Source: Silvanigrella paludirubra
GTDB lineage: Bacteria > Bdellovibrionota_B > Oligoflexia > Silvanigrellales > Silvanigrellaceae
DNA length: 64,000 nt
Reading direction: 5' to 3'
Assembly: GCF_009208775.1 (NCBI RefSeq)
Contig: NZ_WFLM01000001.1
Coordinates: 413,325-477,324 of the forward strand
Shown: positions 10,801-21,400 of the stretch, piece after piece
How positions within the stretch are numbered: position 1 is the first letter of the stretch
Layout: every line of letters starts with the position of its first letter
The notes under the pieces: generated by a model
Databases searched by the model: none
Told to the model about the DNA's origin: nothing
What the model saw: only the letters and a program-made list of their open reading frames with translations
Made by a program: the position numbers and the translations under genes

Positions 10801-10943
10801 AAAATAGATTCTATAGTATCATATTTTTGAATAATGTATGATTCATAATTATTTTCTTCGGCTTCAGTTTTTGATATGATAATACAATTGCTAATAAAAT
10901 ATATGATTAAATATAAATAATATATTAATTTATTTTTACTCAA
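7893..10943 (-). CDS. LysM-like x2 / FN3 x6 / outer-membrane beta-barrel protein
   Basis: Predicted cell-envelope protein of 1016 residues. A signal peptide covers about residues 1-28. Two LysM-like modules follow (about 34-92 and 136-195), each with a family-specific insert P-I-Y-G-K-N-G-N and ending in I-Y-P-x-E/G-x-x-I-x-P. Six fibronectin III modules follow, recognisable from their B-strand tryptophans (LNWKK, LKWDE, LDWKD, LNWNK, INWDK, LSWKK). The last ~210 residues alternate amphipathic strands and resemble the C-terminus of the product at 32432-33973. LysM usually binds peptidoglycan and the barrel would sit in the outer membrane; this placement is inferred. The start is a TTG with AAGG upstream. 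It is divergent from the thioredoxin-like and giant FN3 genes. No enzyme motif is seen. Confidence 0.75.
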   Translation of the reverse strand: MSKNKLIYYLYLIIYFISNCIIISKTEAEENNYESYIIQKYDTIESILIKKNLRPIYGKNGNIEEFIKLNKNKRKKNSHLIYPGEVVILPKKANYEVKKDEFAINLKKYEFSTSIHYKEASLETLTQLPEGYVYIEHTVKKGDMISILLKKYGASPIYGKNGNLFKTLELNPNKKPSKGDLIYPKEIIIIPILISKLKEINEIDRENLIILSSSNSEKTDLKKLSFKEFFEIYDKNKTNIPDDKKEIITKNKTNSNKIENSEIILKLKYDKNHIILNWKKRTTRKNYTYEILKSSYDEDNYQIIEKNIQSHFYEDLSIKDGMSYYYKIIGYDKEKNKIESNIEIIHTRPTPALNLISKLEKNKIILKWDEAKSYLPITYEVKRSLHSQKGYYSIKKGLTNLFFEDNTAKPGVKYYYIIKTFDTNDNYSLSNEVFINTSPNKIELNGYSKKEYIYLDWKDGKSKIPIKYDVLRSTSLNDEFKTIASNLKMKLFRDRGIKHDSNYFYQIIGKNEDGVEIYSNIFSTKTEHSKIKLNISYENSEVHLNWNKNLGNIPLKYSVLRSPNNFNTYEVITENLNETDFIDKSALNGFQYFYKIIAENEYNKKIESNIVRILTKSNSVNNIKLNLIEKYDVEINWDKLITNSNYLYSIKRSYEKENNYETIAKNIKDNHFIDKKVKPGNEVFYIISAINKENIEVNSDIVSIITTPKEPIDLIAYSKDNSIFLSWKKLESNIKMEYEIFRSESPNFDDFILIHSSELDGQFEDKSILYEEKYIYKILVKCENLKSNFSEKVTIMSHNGRHTPHTLDMNLGVRYLTFNEYNNNSNSHAALYSAASPSLSAALNQNWEDNLYSYFGSEVLYVDLLKSPIYDIINRQKYLFSTFFGVNYKTNYDVIYNAESSISQDIVYESQGFNTMQDKLVYIINNKLSLGYQFFEKENIKALIEGSYILTFPINYGFKYIGNGYKGELKINHQSSAFGFGAKLFYLSRYTNTDSIKSNIIETGIIGEFSLELGYN

Positions 10944-11280
10944 GCAAACCTTGTCCTTATAAAACTTAAAAAATCATATATATTTCGGTATGTTTGCTTT
11001 TAGTTTTGAATATATTATTAAATATGTCTTTATTATGATTGGGAAAATATTATTCATTTATTGTTTTTTTTTAATTATAGTTGAAATGAATAAGCAAAAT
11101 TTTCGGAGTCAAACAAATGAATTGAAATCAAAAATTTAAATTAAATTCGTTATGATATCCATAACCGAAAAAAATCAGTTTTTTGCTATCTCTAAAATAT
11201 GATATTTTTATGTCAATTTGATGAATCTATTTTATAAATTAACTTCTTTTTTGTTATAATTAAAAAAAGAGGAGCTATTT
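10944..11280. other. Divergent intergenic region
   Basis: A 337-base, extremely AT-rich region between divergent envelope genes; no ORF of substance. Besides the CCGAA box it holds a palindrome GTTATG-ATATC-CATAAC at 11149-11165, a possible operator, and TATAAT at 11255-11260 just before the ribosome site (GAGGAG) of the 11281 gene. No convincing -35 was found for that TATAAT. Confidence 0.45.
10974..10988 (-). promoter_or_regulatory. CCGAA box upstream of LysM-like/barrel gene
   Basis: CCGAAATATATATGA on the coding strand, its first base 45 nt before the TTG start at 10943. The same box, consensus CCGAAWAYMTATRKA, is found at nearly the same distance before the other three LysM-like genes of the window. 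The 3' half (TATGAT) may be the -10 hexamer. Confidence 0.5.
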
Positions 11281-12378
11281 ATGAATATTAAAAAAATATT
11301 TACCCTATTTTTAATTTTATTGGCTGGGTTTATTTTAGGTGTTGGTTTTTCAAATAAAATTTTGCCCATTTTTAATAAAGAAATTGACATTGATGATATA
11401 TTTGGGAAAAAACTAATTGAAGTAGATGGGATTCGTTTTACTTCAACCTCATTACCAAAAGAATCCATTTATGATTATTATAACCTAAAAAATAATATTT
11501 ATCATGCTGAAAAAAATTTCTTAAACCAGACAGCTTTAAGAATTGCATTAACAAATGATTTTAATAAAAAAAATGCAAAACAGGAAGATTTTTTAACTTT
11601 GAAAGACTTGATTAAGTTAGATTATATTGATGATAAAATTGTGAAAAACTATTATGATGATATTTTAAAAAAAGAAGGAGTTGGTGTTTTCCAAGGAAAA
11701 ACATTTGAAAATCTCAAAATACAATTGAAAAATCAGTTGATAAATCAAAAAATGATAGAAATTTCTGAGAAAAAAATAACTGAACTTCTTAAAAATAATA
11801 GAATTAAAATTCTAATCCCTGACTTAGAAAATCCTCCATTAAATATTGATATTTCATCTTTTCCTTCCTCAGGAAAAAAGCAATCTGAAATAACCTTATT
11901 AAATATTTATGATTATAATGAATTAAAAAGTAAAGAAAAAGAGGAAAAATTTGAAAAAATATTCAAAAAATATGGAGACAAGGTTAATTTTGTTTCAATA
12001 CATTATTCGTCAAATAATAATAAAATGAATGAAATTTTAATAAACGGAGCTTATTGTGCTCAAAAACAAGGGACCACTTCATTTTTAAAATATAATAAGA
12101 TGATCTTTCAACTTTCTTTATGGAAAGAAAAAAATTTATCTAACATAAAAGATATTAAGAATAAAGTAATAGAAATTGCAAAGTCATCAAATTTAAATTC
12201 AGAGATCTTTCAATCTTGCTTAGACTCTCAAAAAACATTAATTGAAAATCAATTGATACAACATCAATTAAGCAACTCATTCATAATTAAAAACTCACCA
12301 AATTTTTATATAAATAAAAATTCGAAATTATATTCACAAGAAGAAATAGAGCAGGCTTTAAGAAGGACTGTTCATTAA
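11281..12378 (+). CDS. Membrane-anchored DsbA-like thioredoxin-fold protein lacking CXXC
   Basis: A 365-residue protein with an N-terminal membrane anchor or signal (residues 6-24), then a helical segment with the look of a SurA/peptidyl-prolyl-isomerase N-terminal region (about 40-175), then a DsbA-type thioredoxin_4 domain (about 200-355). The fold is traced by ITLLNIYDY, FEKIFKKYGDKVNFVSIHY, AYCAQKQGTTSFLKYNKMIF, SEIFQSCLDS and the cis-Pro strand NSPNFYINKN. At the place of the catalytic CPxC (about 211-217) it reads DYNELKS, so it cannot be a normal thiol oxidoreductase. It precedes the giant FN3 lipoprotein by 88 bases on the same strand; a chaperone or assembly role for that protein is possible but inferred. 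A good GAGGAG ribosome site supports the ATG. Confidence 0.7.
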   Translation: MNIKKIFTLFLILLAGFILGVGFSNKILPIFNKEIDIDDIFGKKLIEVDGIRFTSTSLPKESIYDYYNLKNNIYHAEKNFLNQTALRIALTNDFNKKNAKQEDFLTLKDLIKLDYIDDKIVKNYYDDILKKEGVGVFQGKTFENLKIQLKNQLINQKMIEISEKKITELLKNNRIKILIPDLENPPLNIDISSFPSSGKKQSEITLLNIYDYNELKSKEKEEKFEKIFKKYGDKVNFVSIHYSSNNNKMNEILINGAYCAQKQGTTSFLKYNKMIFQLSLWKEKNLSNIKDIKNKVIEIAKSSNLNSEIFQSCLDSQKTLIENQLIQHQLSNSFIIKNSPNFYINKNSKLYSQEEIEQALRRTVH

Positions 12379-12466
12379 TTATCTAGTTAAAATTTTGAAC
12401 AAATAAAATTAAAATATTTAAATCATAATATAATTCATTAAGTTTAATTTATCATGAGGAAGATTA

Positions 12467-15400
12467 TTGAAAATTAATATTATATCAAAATTTTATATAT
12501 TTATGATATTAATTAATATGTTTTGTCTTTCTTGTAACTATAATCCTTTAGGGGGTTCCAATTCACATGTGGATATTGGAAATACTCCATTTTTAAATAC
12601 ACCAGCATCGTTTTATATCACATCAGCTTTAGCGGATGATAGCAAAGTTTATTTAAACTGGTCCGATTCACTTCGAGCTGATAATTATTCTGTAGTTTAC
12701 GGAAGTTCTAGCGGAAATTATCCGAATAAAGTTAAATCTTGCAGTTCAATAAAGTTAAAAAAATGTTTAGTCGATAATTTATCAAATGGTGTTACTTATT
12801 ATTTTAGTATCATAGCTACAAATAAATATGGCTCTATTAATTCAACAAATGAAGTTTCATTAACGCCTTCAATTTTTTCAATTATTGTTAAACCAAGTTC
12901 TCAAACTGCTTTGATAACTTGGGGCAATATTGATGGTGGATTAGGAAATACAACCTATACACTTCAATATGGAACTTCACCAGGAAGTGTGTCTCAAAGT
13001 ATTTCTGGAGTGACAAGTTCTTATTTGGTAACAGGTCTCATTGATGGGTTTACTTATTATTTTCAGATTATTGCAAGCAATGACTCTGGAAATGTAGCAA
13101 GTAACACAGTATCAGCGCTTATCATAAATCCTCCATCTACTCCTACTTGGAATGGATCACCAAGCATTACTTCAAATTTAGTTACTTTAAATTGGAATGC
13201 CGCAGCCGGATCGGGAACAATAACATATTCATTATATCGTAGTTTAGTTTCTGGAAGTCAATATGAAATTGTCCCTAGTTGTTCATCTATTAGTGCTTTA
13301 ACTTGTACTGATGATGCAGTAAATTTAATTCCTGCAAATTTATATTATTATATATTAATTGCGACAAATGAAGGAGGAAACTCTCCTTCTTCTTCAGAAA
13401 TAAACATCACTACATATCCTGCAATACCAAATACTTTACTTGTCTCAGCTGCTTCTGCATCTAGTAATTTATTAAGTTGGTCATCTTTATATGGAAATGC
13501 TAATATTACGTTTAATATATATAGATCAATATCATCACCTGTTGGGATTATAATTGGAAATAAAATTGGAACTTCAAGTTCAACATATATTTCACCTAAT
13601 TTAAATTATTTAGATATCACTTCATTTTTAGAAAATAAAATATATTATTATACTTTGACAGCAACGGACATAAGTGGAACTTCTTCAAATTCAATTGAAC
13701 AAAGTATACCCTCTTCTTTATTAACAGCGCCTTCTTTATTGTCTTCTTCATCTGTATCTTCAAATTCACTAACATTAAATTGGACATTAAGTGTTGGAAA
13801 CGCTCCATTAACTTTTAATGTTTATAGATCATTGACAAGTTCGCCAGCTAGTTGGGGTAGTCCTATTTATTCTGGAACATCTTCTTCGTTTATAGATAGT
13901 TCATTATCGGAAAATACGAATTATTATTACAAAGTTGGCGCATTAAATTCAAGGCCAAATGCAACGGAACAGGTTTCATCAGTATTTAGTACTTTAACTG
14001 CTTTACAAACGCCTCCTTCATTACTATCACCTACAAATGTAACTTATAATTCAATTACATTAAATTGGAATAGTTTACCAAATAATGGAACAGTTACTTA
14101 TCAATTATTTAGATCTACTACGGGTTTAGCAGGAAGTTGGGGATCTGCTATTTTTACGACAACTTCAGCACTTACGTATACAGACAGTACAGGTTTATTA
14201 GAAAATAAAAATTATTATTATATGTTAACGGCTATAAATAATGCTACTGGTGCAACGGCATTGAGTTCAAATATAATTTCGGTAGCCACGGCTATAAATA
14301 CTATTCCCACATTTAATACGGCAACAAATGTAACTTCATCTTCAATTACTTTAAATTGGAATGCATCACCAAATAATGGAGCTGTAACATATAATTTATA
14401 TCGATCAACGAGTGGGATTTCAGGAACCTGGGGAAATCCTATTTATACAGGTTCATCATTAACTTACATTGATAATAATAATGGTCTTGGATTATCAGAA
14501 AATACAAATTATTATTATTATGTTTCAGCAATAAATAATTCACCAGGAGTAACAGCAGTTAATTCAACTACTTTACAAGTTACCTCTGCTTTACAAACAA
14601 TACCATCGTTTATTTCTCCTGCAACAAATGTCACATCTAGTTCTATAACTTTAAATTGGAATATTGCGCCAAATAACGGAACAGTTACTTATAAATTATT
14701 TAGATCAACAACCGGTTTGGCTGGTAGCTGGGGATCCGCTATTTTTACAACAACTTCAGCACTGACATATACAGATAGCACTGGATTAATAGAAAATAAA
14801 AATTATTATTATATGCTTACAGAAACAAACTTATCACCAAGCGCTGTTACATTGAGTTCAAATAACTTTACGGTAACTACAGATTTGCTTTCTTCACCAA
14901 GTTTTATTTTGCCTGCAACAAGTGTGACAGACAATTCACTCACAATTAGTTGGAACCCCGTTCCTAATAATGGAACTGTTTATTATAGTTTATACCGTTC
15001 TACAACGGGCGTAGCAGGAACTTGGAGCGGTCCTATTAATTCCTCTTCAAGTGCAACTTCATTTAGTGATTCTGGACTTAGTGAAAACACAAAATATTAT
15101 TATATGGTCTCAGCATCAAATTCTTCACCAACACCAACAACGAGAAGTTCTTCTTCAACAAACGTAACAACTGCTTTATTGTATGCCCCTACTTTATATG
15201 CAAGTACAGTTTCTACAGCTTCTGTTACCTTACAATGGAATGCTTCAAATGGAAATGGAGCTGTTCAATACAATATTTATCGTTCTACCTCTTTGCCAGT
15301 AAGTACAGCTTCTGGAGCGATTTGTTCTAATGTAACATTAACGTCTTGTACTGATTCTACAGTAAGCGCAAGTAATATTTATTATTATTTAATTACAGCA

Positions 15401-18400
15401 ACAAATTCACAGAATACCATAACCGCAAATTCTCCTATAACGGTCACTACTTTACCTAATACACCTTTAGCTCCAACAATAGTTGCTACAAATGGAACAG
15501 TCGTTTTAAATTGGGCGCAAAGTTCGGGTGCAGCAACTCCGTCATTAATGACTTATTTAGTTCAGCGTTCTCGATCTCTTGCAACGGGTTATCAAGATGT
15601 AAGTGGCTGTTCAAGTGTTTCTAATTCAAGTTTAACATGTACAGATATTGTTCCTGTAGTTGATGGAAATCCTTATTACTATAAAGTAACAGCAATGACT
15701 GCAGGTGGTTCTTCTCCTGCTGCAAGTTCGGCAACAACAGTGACTCCTATAACTAATATTTCATCCGTGAGTGTAATTGTAACGGTAAGTAATGTCACTT
15801 TAAGTTGGAGTGGAGGAACAGGAGCAAGTAATTTTGCAGTTTATAAATCAACAACAGCAGCAGGATCTGCTCCTAGTAATGGTGGAATAAATACGGGTTG
15901 TACCAGCTCACCTTGTTCCTTTAGTGTTTCTTCTGGGCAAGAAATTTATTACACAATTGTTGCAAGTAATTCAGCAACGAACTCTTCTGCATCTACAACA
16001 TCAAATGAATATTCTGCTGTTGTTCACTCTTCTCCAATAGGAACTTTAATAACTCAACCTAATCAAGTTTCTTTAACTTGGAGTTCTGTAGCAAATGCAA
16101 CAAATTATACAGTTTATTATTCTTCAACATCTGGGACTGCAATTAGTGGAGGTGTTGTAGGCTGCGATGCAAATTTATCTCTATCATGTTCAATTACAGG
16201 ATTAACAAATGGGCAAACCTATTATTTTGCTATCGTTATTACAAAATCAATTGGTGGTACGTTTAATGGAACAGAAGAGCTTGGTATTCCTATAGGCAAT
16301 TTTGATATTACATCTATATCTCCCACAAGTGCAACAACCGCAAATATTAATTGGAGTACTTCTTTAGGTGCAACTAGCTATGATATTATTTATGGAACAA
16401 GTTCTGGAAATTATACTGTTACTTTGCCCACGGTGAGTTCTTCAGTTACCTTGCCGTATTCTTTTTCTGGGCTTTCTGCAGGAAATTTATATTATGTGAT
16501 GGTAGTTGCAAAAAATGCCTATGGCTCGGTTAATGCAAATGCAGAACAGCAATTACAAATGCAAGTTGGTACGCCAACGGGCCTTTCTGTTTCTAGTGTG
16601 ACTTCATCTTCTTCTTCATTATTTTGGAATATATTTTCAGGAAATCCTAATGTAACATATAATATTTATCGTTCAAATAGCAACTCTTCCCCATTTGTTG
16701 CAAATCCATCAGCCGCTGCTTGTTCTATCGTTTCAACAAGTTCGCCAAATAATGTGTGTACGGATTCAGGTTTAAGCGAAAATACAAATTATTATTATGT
16801 AATTACTTCATCTAATTCACTAGGAGAATCGGCTCAATCAAGTATAGTTTCTACAACTACAGCATTAAGTACAATTCCATCATTTAATACAACAACAAAT
16901 ATTACTCCATCTGCTATGACATTAAATTGGAATTCTGCCCCTAATAATGGCGCAGTTGCGTATAAACTTTATCGTTCTACATCAAGTGCAACTGGTCCAT
17001 GGACAGGGCCAATAAACTCATCTTCAACTGCATTAACTTATTCAGATACTGGTTTATCTGAAAATACAAACTATTATTATTATGTTTCTGCAACAAATAC
17101 AGCTCCAAGTGCTGTTCCATTAAGTTCTTCGGTTCTTTCTATATCTACTGCTTTATCTACTATTCCGACATTTATAACTCCAGCTACTAACGTAACAGAC
17201 AATAGTCTCACTTTAAATTGGAATTCAGCACCAAATAATGGAATCGTTACTTATAAATTATATCGCTCAACAAGCGCAACAGGCCCTTGGATAGGTCCTA
17301 TTAATACACCATCTAGTTTAACTTCATTTTCAGATACAGGTTTATCTGAAAACACAAATTATTATTATTATGTTTCAGCATCTAATTCTTTATCAGGAGC
17401 TGCCGCTATAAACTCTGCGGTAACTCAGGTAACTACAGCGATTTCGACAACTCCTACTTTTATTACACCTGCAACTAGTATAACAACTTCTAGTTTAAAA
17501 TTGAATTGGAATTCAATTCCAAATAATGGAACAGTTACTTATAAATTATATCGATCAACAACAGGGGCCTTGGGAAGTTTTGGTTCTGCTATTTTTACCA
17601 CAAATTCAGCAACTTCTTATTCTGATTCCGCATTGAGTGAAAATACAAATTATTATTATCAACTAACTGTTACGAATAATGCACCGAGTGCTCAAACAAT
17701 AACATCATCGACATTTTTAGTAACTACAGCTCTTGTCACAACTCCAGTTATCATTTCAGTTACAAATGTTACTTCTTCTGCTTTGAAAATAAGTTGGAGC
17801 TCAGCACCAAGTAATGGTTCTGTTACCTATAATTTATACCGTTCCTTAACGGGGAGTGCGGGAAGTTGGGGTACAGCTATTTATTCTACTTCAAGTGCAA
17901 ATTTTTATAATGATTCTGGTTTAAGTGAAAATACAAATTATTATTATATGGTCTCTGCAACAAATAATTCTGGTGCAACAAATATAAATTCAAATTCATA
18001 TTTAGTTACGACAGCAATAGCAACTTTACCATCATTTATTATATCATCGACAACGGCCACTGCAACTTCTATACAACTGACATGGAGTACAATTCCGAAT
18101 AATGGAACTGTTACTTACAGTTTGTATCGCTCTACAACAGGAATTGCAGGTACATGGGGCACTGCAATTAACACCACAACGAGTGGGACAAGTTATTCAG
18201 ATACAGGATTAAATGAAAATACGATTTATTATTATTTATTAACAGTAAGCAATAATGCTCCAGGGGCAACGCCTCTTAATTCTACAACTTATTCAGTAAC
18301 AACAGACTTACAATCGTTGCCAACATTTAATTCAGCAACAAATATTACATCAAGCTCCATTACTCTGAATTGGAATTCTTTTGCTAATAATGGAACAGTT

Positions 18401-21400
18401 ACTTATAAATTATATCGATCTTTAACCGGTGCTGTAGGAAGCTGGGGATCACCTATAAATACCCCATCCGCTTTAACAACATTTACAGATTCGGGATTAA
18501 GTGAAAATAATATTTATTATTATATGGTAACAGCTTCCAACTCAACAATTACGCCAACAACAAAAAATTCTACAACTCAAACAAATACAACAGCATTAGC
18601 AACTCCTCCTGTATTAACTAATATTGCTTATTCAACAACAACGGGAACATTTCAATGGAATGCAGTCTCTGGAAATGGATCTGTAAATTATTCTTTGTAT
18701 CGTTCGACTTCTTTACCAGTCAGTACTTCAGGAGGGGCTATTTGTACAAATCCTGCTAGTAATACTTGCACAGATAGTACAATGGTATCAAGTTCAGTTT
18801 ATTATTATGTTGTTACGGCAACAAACTCACAAAATACAGTTACCTCCACTGTTATTACAGTAACAACAAAACCAAATACACCAACAGCACCCACAACAAG
18901 TGCAACAGATGGTTCTGTTACGATAACATGGGCTTCCAGTGTAGGATCTGGAACATCGGCAATTACATCATATTATGTTCAAAGATCTAGAGTATTAGGT
19001 TCTGGATATCAAAATGTAAATGGATGTACAAATATTTCAGATTCAAGTCGCTCTTGTATTGATATTGTTCCTACAGTTGATGGAAGTCCTTATTATTATA
19101 AAGTAACAGCATTTACTCCTGGCGGAGATTCTTTAGCTGCGAGTTCTGCAACTACGGTAACACCAATAACACCAATTACTTCTGTTACAACAGTAACATC
19201 ATCAACAAATATTATTTTAAGTTGGAGTGGCGCAACGGGTGCTTCTTCTTACAAGGTATATAGTTCAACAACGGTTGGAGGCTCTGTTCCAGCCACAGGA
19301 ACATTAACGGCTTGTTCTTCTTCTCCATGCAATTTTACGGTAGGAACTCTTGGTCAAACGATTTATTATACTATTGTTGCTTCAAACTCAGGAACAAATA
19401 CAACAGCAACAACTCAATCTGCAGAAGCTTCGGCGACTCCTTTAAATTCTCCGTTATTACAAGTAACAGCGCAAAATTCTCAAATTACTGTGAGTTGGTC
19501 TTCAGTAACAAACGCAACGAATTATAAAATTTATTATTCTTCAACATCAGGCCAAGCAATCAGCGGAAATGTATTGGGATGTGATGCCTTGTTAACTTTG
19601 TCTTGCACAATTTCTGGATTAACAAATGGTCAAACATATTATTTTGCTCTTTCTGTAACAAGAAGTATTGGTGGAACTTTTATTGGAACGGAAGCATCTG
19701 GTGTACCAATTGGAAGTTTATCCATAACTTCTATTCTCTCTGCAACAAACACGGCTAATGTAACGTGGACAACCTCTTCTGGAGCAACGAGTTATGATGT
19801 GACTTATGGAACTGTTTCTGGAACTTATACAAATACTTCAAATATTGTTGCTGTCGCTGGATCTAGTCAGTCAGCTACGATTGCATCTTTAAGTGCAGGC
19901 ACAACGTATTATTTTATGGTTCGAGCAAAAAATTCAAATGGCTCGGTTAATGCTAATGCTGAATATATTACTGTGACAACTCCTATTTCGCCTTCTGGAT
20001 TTTCTATTTTAGGAGCTTCAAATAATACTTCAACTTTGCAGTGGAATAATAACGTAACAAATTTAGGAATTACATATAAAGTATATCGTTCCTCTCAAAG
20101 TAGTTTTAATATAACAGATTCTGGTGTTGTTTTTGCTTGTTGGTTTTATACAGCTTCATCATCTCCATCACAATTAAGTTGTGTTGATAATACAACACCA
20201 ACATTAACTGAGAATACAAAGTATTATTATAAAATTATCGCAGTTACAGATGCGGTAGTTTCTATTTCATCTCTTTCTTCAAGTTCTTCAAGCGCCATTT
20301 CTGTTACAACTCAATTTAATCCAACAAATAGTTACAGTTTAAGTGTTTCGAATTTAACTTCTACTTCTTTAACACTGACCTGGAATTTAAATGTAGGTAG
20401 TGAGTCTATTTCTTATGCTGTATTTCAATCAAATTCTGCATCAGCAGCATCAACTGGTGTTGTTATTAATTGTTCTCCTGCTGTTTCAAGTTCCTTGCCA
20501 ACGGCAACAAACGTTTGTAATGTATCAGGCTTGTCTCAAAATCAACAATATTATTTTGCTGTAAAAGCATCTAATAATGCTCCTCTTGGTTCAACAACAT
20601 TGATATCAAATGATCTAGCTGTTGTAACGCCAATTGCATCAAATACAACTTTTACACCTATTGCTTCAAATGTTTCAGATACTTCTGTTACTTTAAGTTG
20701 GGTATTTAATTATGGAAACTCAAATGTTAATTATACAATTTTACAAAATGGTGTAGCTGTTACTTCTGGTCAAGTATCTACATGTACTTTGTCAAATAAA
20801 ACTCCTTCAAGTACACAAGTAAGTTGTAATGTTACTGGAATTAGTCAGAACACTTCTTACGCATTTTCTGTTAAAGTAACAAACGTTTCTTTAGCTACAT
20901 CTACAATTACCTCAAATTCAGTAAGTATTATTACTCAGTTTACTTTAGCAACTACTTTTGTTTTATCAGCAGGATCAGCTTCTGATACAACGGCCACTTT
21001 AACTTGGATTATGAATGTAGGAACATCTTCTGTTAATTTTTCAGTTTTATCTTCTGGTACTTCTGTATCGGCTTCAAGTATATCAGGATGTCTCTTAACT
21101 GGAAAAACACCATCATCAACTCAAGTTTCTTGTACAGTAACAGGATTAACACAGAATACCAGTTATGCATTTTCTATTCAGGCAACAAATTCGGCAACGG
21201 GAGGAAGTACAAGTATTGTTTCAAATACTTTAAATGTTATTACACAAATTTCTGCTTCAACAACATTTTCGGTATCGGCAACCCCAGTTACCGATTTAAC
21301 AGCTACTTTAAATTGGGTATTTAATTATGGAAATTCTTCTATGAATTATACCATATTAATTAATGGAAGCCCCGTCTCTGCATCACAAATTCTTGGATGC

